From assembly GCA_964459065.1 (NCBI GenBank), contig CAYWMN010000191.1:1-7378 (forward strand): a stretch of DNA of 7,378 bases, given 5' to 3'. The notes beneath the pieces were generated by a model that saw nothing but the letters and a program-made list of their open reading frames with translations, made no database searches and was not told where the DNA came from. The number at the start of each line of letters is the position of its first letter. Position 1 is the stretch's first letter. This stretch comes from JAMCXS01 sp964459065 (GTDB lineage: Bacteria; Acidobacteriota; Terriglobia; UBA7540). Shown piece after piece: positions 6,094 to 7,378 of the stretch. The position numbers and the translations under genes are program-made.

Positions 6094-7014
6094 TCACTTC
6101 TGCGAGGCGGAAGCGCTGCCTGAAGCCGCAACCCGAAACCGCATGCGGGTTCCGGATTGAAGATGCAGGTTCCCCTTCTTGGTGCTGAGCACCGAATTCA
6201 TTCCGGTCGATTGGTCCGCAGAAGATTGACTCTGCAGGTGAATCTGGCGAACCGGAGTGTTGAGGCCCAAGGATGAGTTGTTGCCCAGCGTCGAATTGGT
6301 AGCGGCTCCCAGTGTGCCGCCCACGCCGCCCACCGTTGAGCCGGCTGCTCCCACTGCCGAACCCACGGTTGAGCCGACCGTCGAACCAACCCCGCCCAAC
6401 AATCCACCACCGCCGCCGCCGCCCGCCGGAGCCGCCATCGCTGGCGCCGGAGCAGGCGCCATCGGGCCCGGGCTGCTCTGGTCCATGCTGGGAGCCGAGA
6501 AGATGGAAGTGACAACGGTATTCAGCCGCATCACGGAACGGCCTCTGACCAGACGATTGAAAGCGACTTCCATGGTTGATCCGGCACTGCCTGCGGCGGC
6601 CGCTTGCACCCTGGTCACCTGCCCCACCAGCTTGTCGCCTTTATGGATAACAATATGGCCATGCTGTTTTACATTCTTAGTAACCTTCGCCACGACCTCT
6701 TGCCCTGGCTTGGCCTGGCGCGCGTCCAGTGTTGACAGGAGCCGCCCTTTAATCTTTGTGCCGGTCCGAAGGTCGGCGAATTGGCTCGGCGTGGACGCCA
6801 CCGCCCGCGATGTATTTGCGGCGTTCGCGGCAGAATTCGTGGCGACATGAGCGTGTCGCAGCGAGGCCGCCGCCGTCGATGAGTTCTTGGCGTTGGCCGC
6901 CGAGTTCGCGGTTGCGTGAGCTTGTCCCGGCAAGGCGGCGCTCCAGCCCAACTGAGCAATTCCGAACATCAGCACGAGCATTTGCACTGTCCAACATTGT
7001 TTGAGTATTCTCAT
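6094..7014 (-). CDS. secreted low-complexity protein with glycine-zipper segment, function unknown
   Basis: This 306-residue protein has an N-terminal signal-like segment (charged start, hydrophobic 9-25, possible cleavage near 26-34). It then has two 20-residue Ala/Asn-rich repeats (32-51 and 55-74, 13 identities). A folded-looking domain follows (about 79-172), rich in Val, Lys and Gly turns, with LRTGTKIKGRLL, PGQEVVAKVTKNV and IHKGDKLVGQV. A Pro/Ala stretch (182-197) is followed by seven Gly and a GSTVGSTVGSAVG run (198-236). The polar tail ends in LHLQSGTRMRFRV. The middle domain and the last strand resemble the small beta-barrel rhythm of VirB10/TrbI-like C-terminal domains, but that is only an impression. 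The start is well supported by GGGAGG five to six bases before the ATG, and a terminator follows the stop. It is probably a single-gene unit located in the periplasm or outer membrane. Confidence 0.8.
   Translation of the reverse strand: MRILKQCWTVQMLVLMFGIAQLGWSAALPGQAHATANSAANAKNSSTAAASLRHAHVATNSAANAANTSRAVASTPSQFADLRTGTKIKGRLLSTLDARQAKPGQEVVAKVTKNVKQHGHIVIHKGDKLVGQVTRVQAAAAGSAGSTMEVAFNRLVRGRSVMRLNTVVTSIFSAPSMDQSSPGPMAPAPAPAMAAPAGGGGGGGLLGGVGSTVGSTVGSAVGAAGSTVGGVGGTLGAATNSTLGNNSSLGLNTPVRQIHLQSQSSADQSTGMNSVLSTKKGNLHLQSGTRMRFRVAASGSASASQK
6307..6423 (-). repeat. glycine-zipper coding repeat inside the secreted protein gene
   Basis: This stretch encodes residues 198-236. A run of seven Gly precedes a repeated four-residue unit, GSTV/GSAV, that places Gly at 210, 214, 218 and 222, with a second pair at 225 and 229. 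This G-x3-G-x3-G spacing is the glycine-zipper pattern of helices that pack in membranes or oligomers. At DNA level it appears on the plus strand as GCC/ACC-rich triplets and GTTGAGCCG-like repeats, a region prone to slippage. Confidence 0.7.
6793..6921 (-). repeat. diverged tandem duplication (69-base period) in the secreted protein gene
   Basis: Bases 6862-6921 and 6793-6852 encode AHATANSAANAKNSSTAAAS and AHVATNSAANAANTSRAVAS, which share 13 of 20 residues. The offset is 69 bases, or 23 codons. The length multiple of three kept the frame. The copies have diverged, so the duplication is not very recent. Confidence 0.7.
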
Positions 7015-7038
7015 TTTTCCCTCCCAACTAGCGTTTGC

Positions 7039-7092
7039 TCATGAATTGGGTAACGTGCTTCTTGCCCCACCGTACCGACATGCAATTCATGA
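7039..7092. repeat. 10-bp perfect inverted repeat, possible operator or leader hairpin
   Basis: TCATGAATTG (7039-7048) and CAATTCATGA (7083-7092) are exact reverse complements separated by 34 bases. Its inner edge has no further pairing. It lies 25 bases before the start of the minus-strand secreted protein gene, so it would form in that gene's mRNA leader or flank its promoter. Its function is not known. Confidence 0.5.
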
Positions 7093-7200
7093 ACCAATTT
7101 GCAGATTGGAATATCCCGTTGCGCATGAGTGACTTAAACCGAAGACCCGGCCGGCGTTTCGCGTGCACAATGTAAAGCCACCGTGTAGAATCTTCCAAGT

Positions 7201-7226
7201 CAAACCTTTTCAAACCGCTTCAAAAA
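7201..7226. repeat. three CAAACC-like repeats at 10-base period
   Basis: CAAACC at 7201-7206 and 7211-7216 and CAAAAA at 7221-7226 are spaced exactly 10 bases apart, so they face the same side of the helix. On the minus strand they read as GGTTTG units. This is the layout of a direct-repeat binding site for an oligomeric regulator, about 90-110 bases upstream of the dehydrogenase start. Chance recurrence in an A-rich stretch cannot be excluded. Confidence 0.35.
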
Positions 7227-7288
7227 ACCGCGACGCGCCCGCAAGGGTTCCCTCAACATTTGCGAATTTGTTTATGCAAGAAATTTTC

Positions 7289-7308
7289 GGTTCCGTTATA
7301 TTCATAAA
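7289..7308 (+). promoter_or_regulatory. promoter-like element before the dehydrogenase, shared with the acetyltransferase gene
   Basis: GGTTCCGTTATATTCATAAA matches the element before the acetyltransferase gene at 18 of 20 bases. It holds a TATATT -10-like box at 7297-7302 that ends 11 bases before the ATG. Transcription from it would begin at about 7309-7311, only a few bases before the start codon. At the usual spacing, TATGCA (7273-7278) is a poor -35 box. Confidence 0.45.
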
Positions 7309-7313
7309 CCACG

Positions 7314-7378
7314 ATGGAAGATTATCCGCTGGCACTGGTAACGGGCGGTTCGCGCGGCATCGGCCGGGGCATCTGCCA
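7314..7378 (+). CDS. short-chain dehydrogenase/reductase, 5' end only (partial)
   Basis: Only 21 full codons are present before the right edge: MEDYPLALVTGGSRGIGRGIC. The TGGSRGIG segment (residues 10-17) is the classic T-G-x3-G-x-G NAD(P)-binding turn at the end of the first strand of SDR enzymes. The preceding PLALV is that first beta strand. The R in GSRGIGR often goes with NADP(H) use, but that is only a tendency. No ribosome binding site is seen before the ATG, and a -10-like box ends 11 bases upstream, so translation may be leaderless. The substrate and the rest of the gene lie outside the window. Confidence 0.85.
   Translation, partial: MEDYPLALVTGGSRGIGRGIC

Larger units (their letters stand above)
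7015..7313. promoter_or_regulatory. divergent intergenic region without a convincing gene
   Basis: This 299-base stretch separates the minus-strand secreted protein gene from the plus-strand dehydrogenase start, so it must carry promoters for both. I found no tRNA-like or convincing protein-coding content. It holds an inverted repeat (7039-7092), a smaller CCAAT/ATTGG hairpin (7094-7109), helically phased CAAACC repeats (7201-7226) and a -10-like TATATT (7297-7302). No good promoter for the minus-strand gene could be identified. The right half is more AT-rich than the surrounding genes. Confidence 0.6.

Noticed and set aside
6257..6850. 197-codon plus-strand Pro/Thr/Val-rich frame opposite the secreted protein gene
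   Set aside because: The PTVEPTVEPT-type repeat is simply the complement of the GSTV repeat. The minus-strand frame has a signal peptide, a strong ribosome binding site and a terminator.
7028..7213. 61-codon minus-strand frame in the intergenic region, starting at TTG
   Set aside because: It has no ribosome binding site before the TTG, no recognisable motif, and lies across likely regulatory repeats. A small gene cannot be excluded, but nothing supports it.

Overview
This is a GC-rich bacterial chromosomal window with no sign of plasmid, phage, insertion sequence, CRISPR array or structural RNA. Two Tat-exported proteins of sugar-enzyme families lie beside an ECF sigma/anti-sigma pair, an APC permease and a low-complexity secreted protein. 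That mix, with mostly strong GGAGG-type ribosome binding sites, suggests a soil-type Acidobacteriota genome. Planctomycetota or Verrucomicrobiota relatives are possible. The assignment is inference from gene families, not from a marker gene.

Layout. The left edge (1-617, plus strand) holds the last codons of an unidentified gene and a small four-helix membrane protein probably in the same transcript. A block of minus-strand genes follows, read from right to left: a GNAT acetyltransferase of the spermidine/spermine type (4523-4999), a Tat-exported Gfo/Idh/MocA oxidoreductase (2969-4342), an ECF sigma factor (2337-2918) overlapping a small zinc-binding anti-sigma factor (2128-2355), and a 12-helix APC amino-acid/polyamine-type permease (650-2020). 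Divergent from that block is a plus-strand Tat-exported sugar isomerase/epimerase-like TIM-barrel protein (5134-6009), with a good sigma-70-like promoter. It converges on a minus-strand gene for a secreted alanine- and glycine-rich protein (6094-7014), which has a clear intrinsic terminator. A roughly 300-base intergenic region with several small repeats leads to the first 21 codons of a short-chain dehydrogenase at the right edge.

How the genes may work together. The two Tat-exported enzymes are a plausible extracytoplasmic carbohydrate oxidation/isomerisation set. The sigma/anti-sigma pair is a local regulator that may be transcribed with the oxidoreductase and the permease. The acetyltransferase and the edge dehydrogenase share an 18-of-20-base promoter-like motif, which suggests common transcriptional control.

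No clearly new biological system is visible. The points most worth following are the shared promoter motif, the anti-sigma factor without a membrane anchor, and the secreted protein with a duplicated N-terminal repeat and a glycine zipper.
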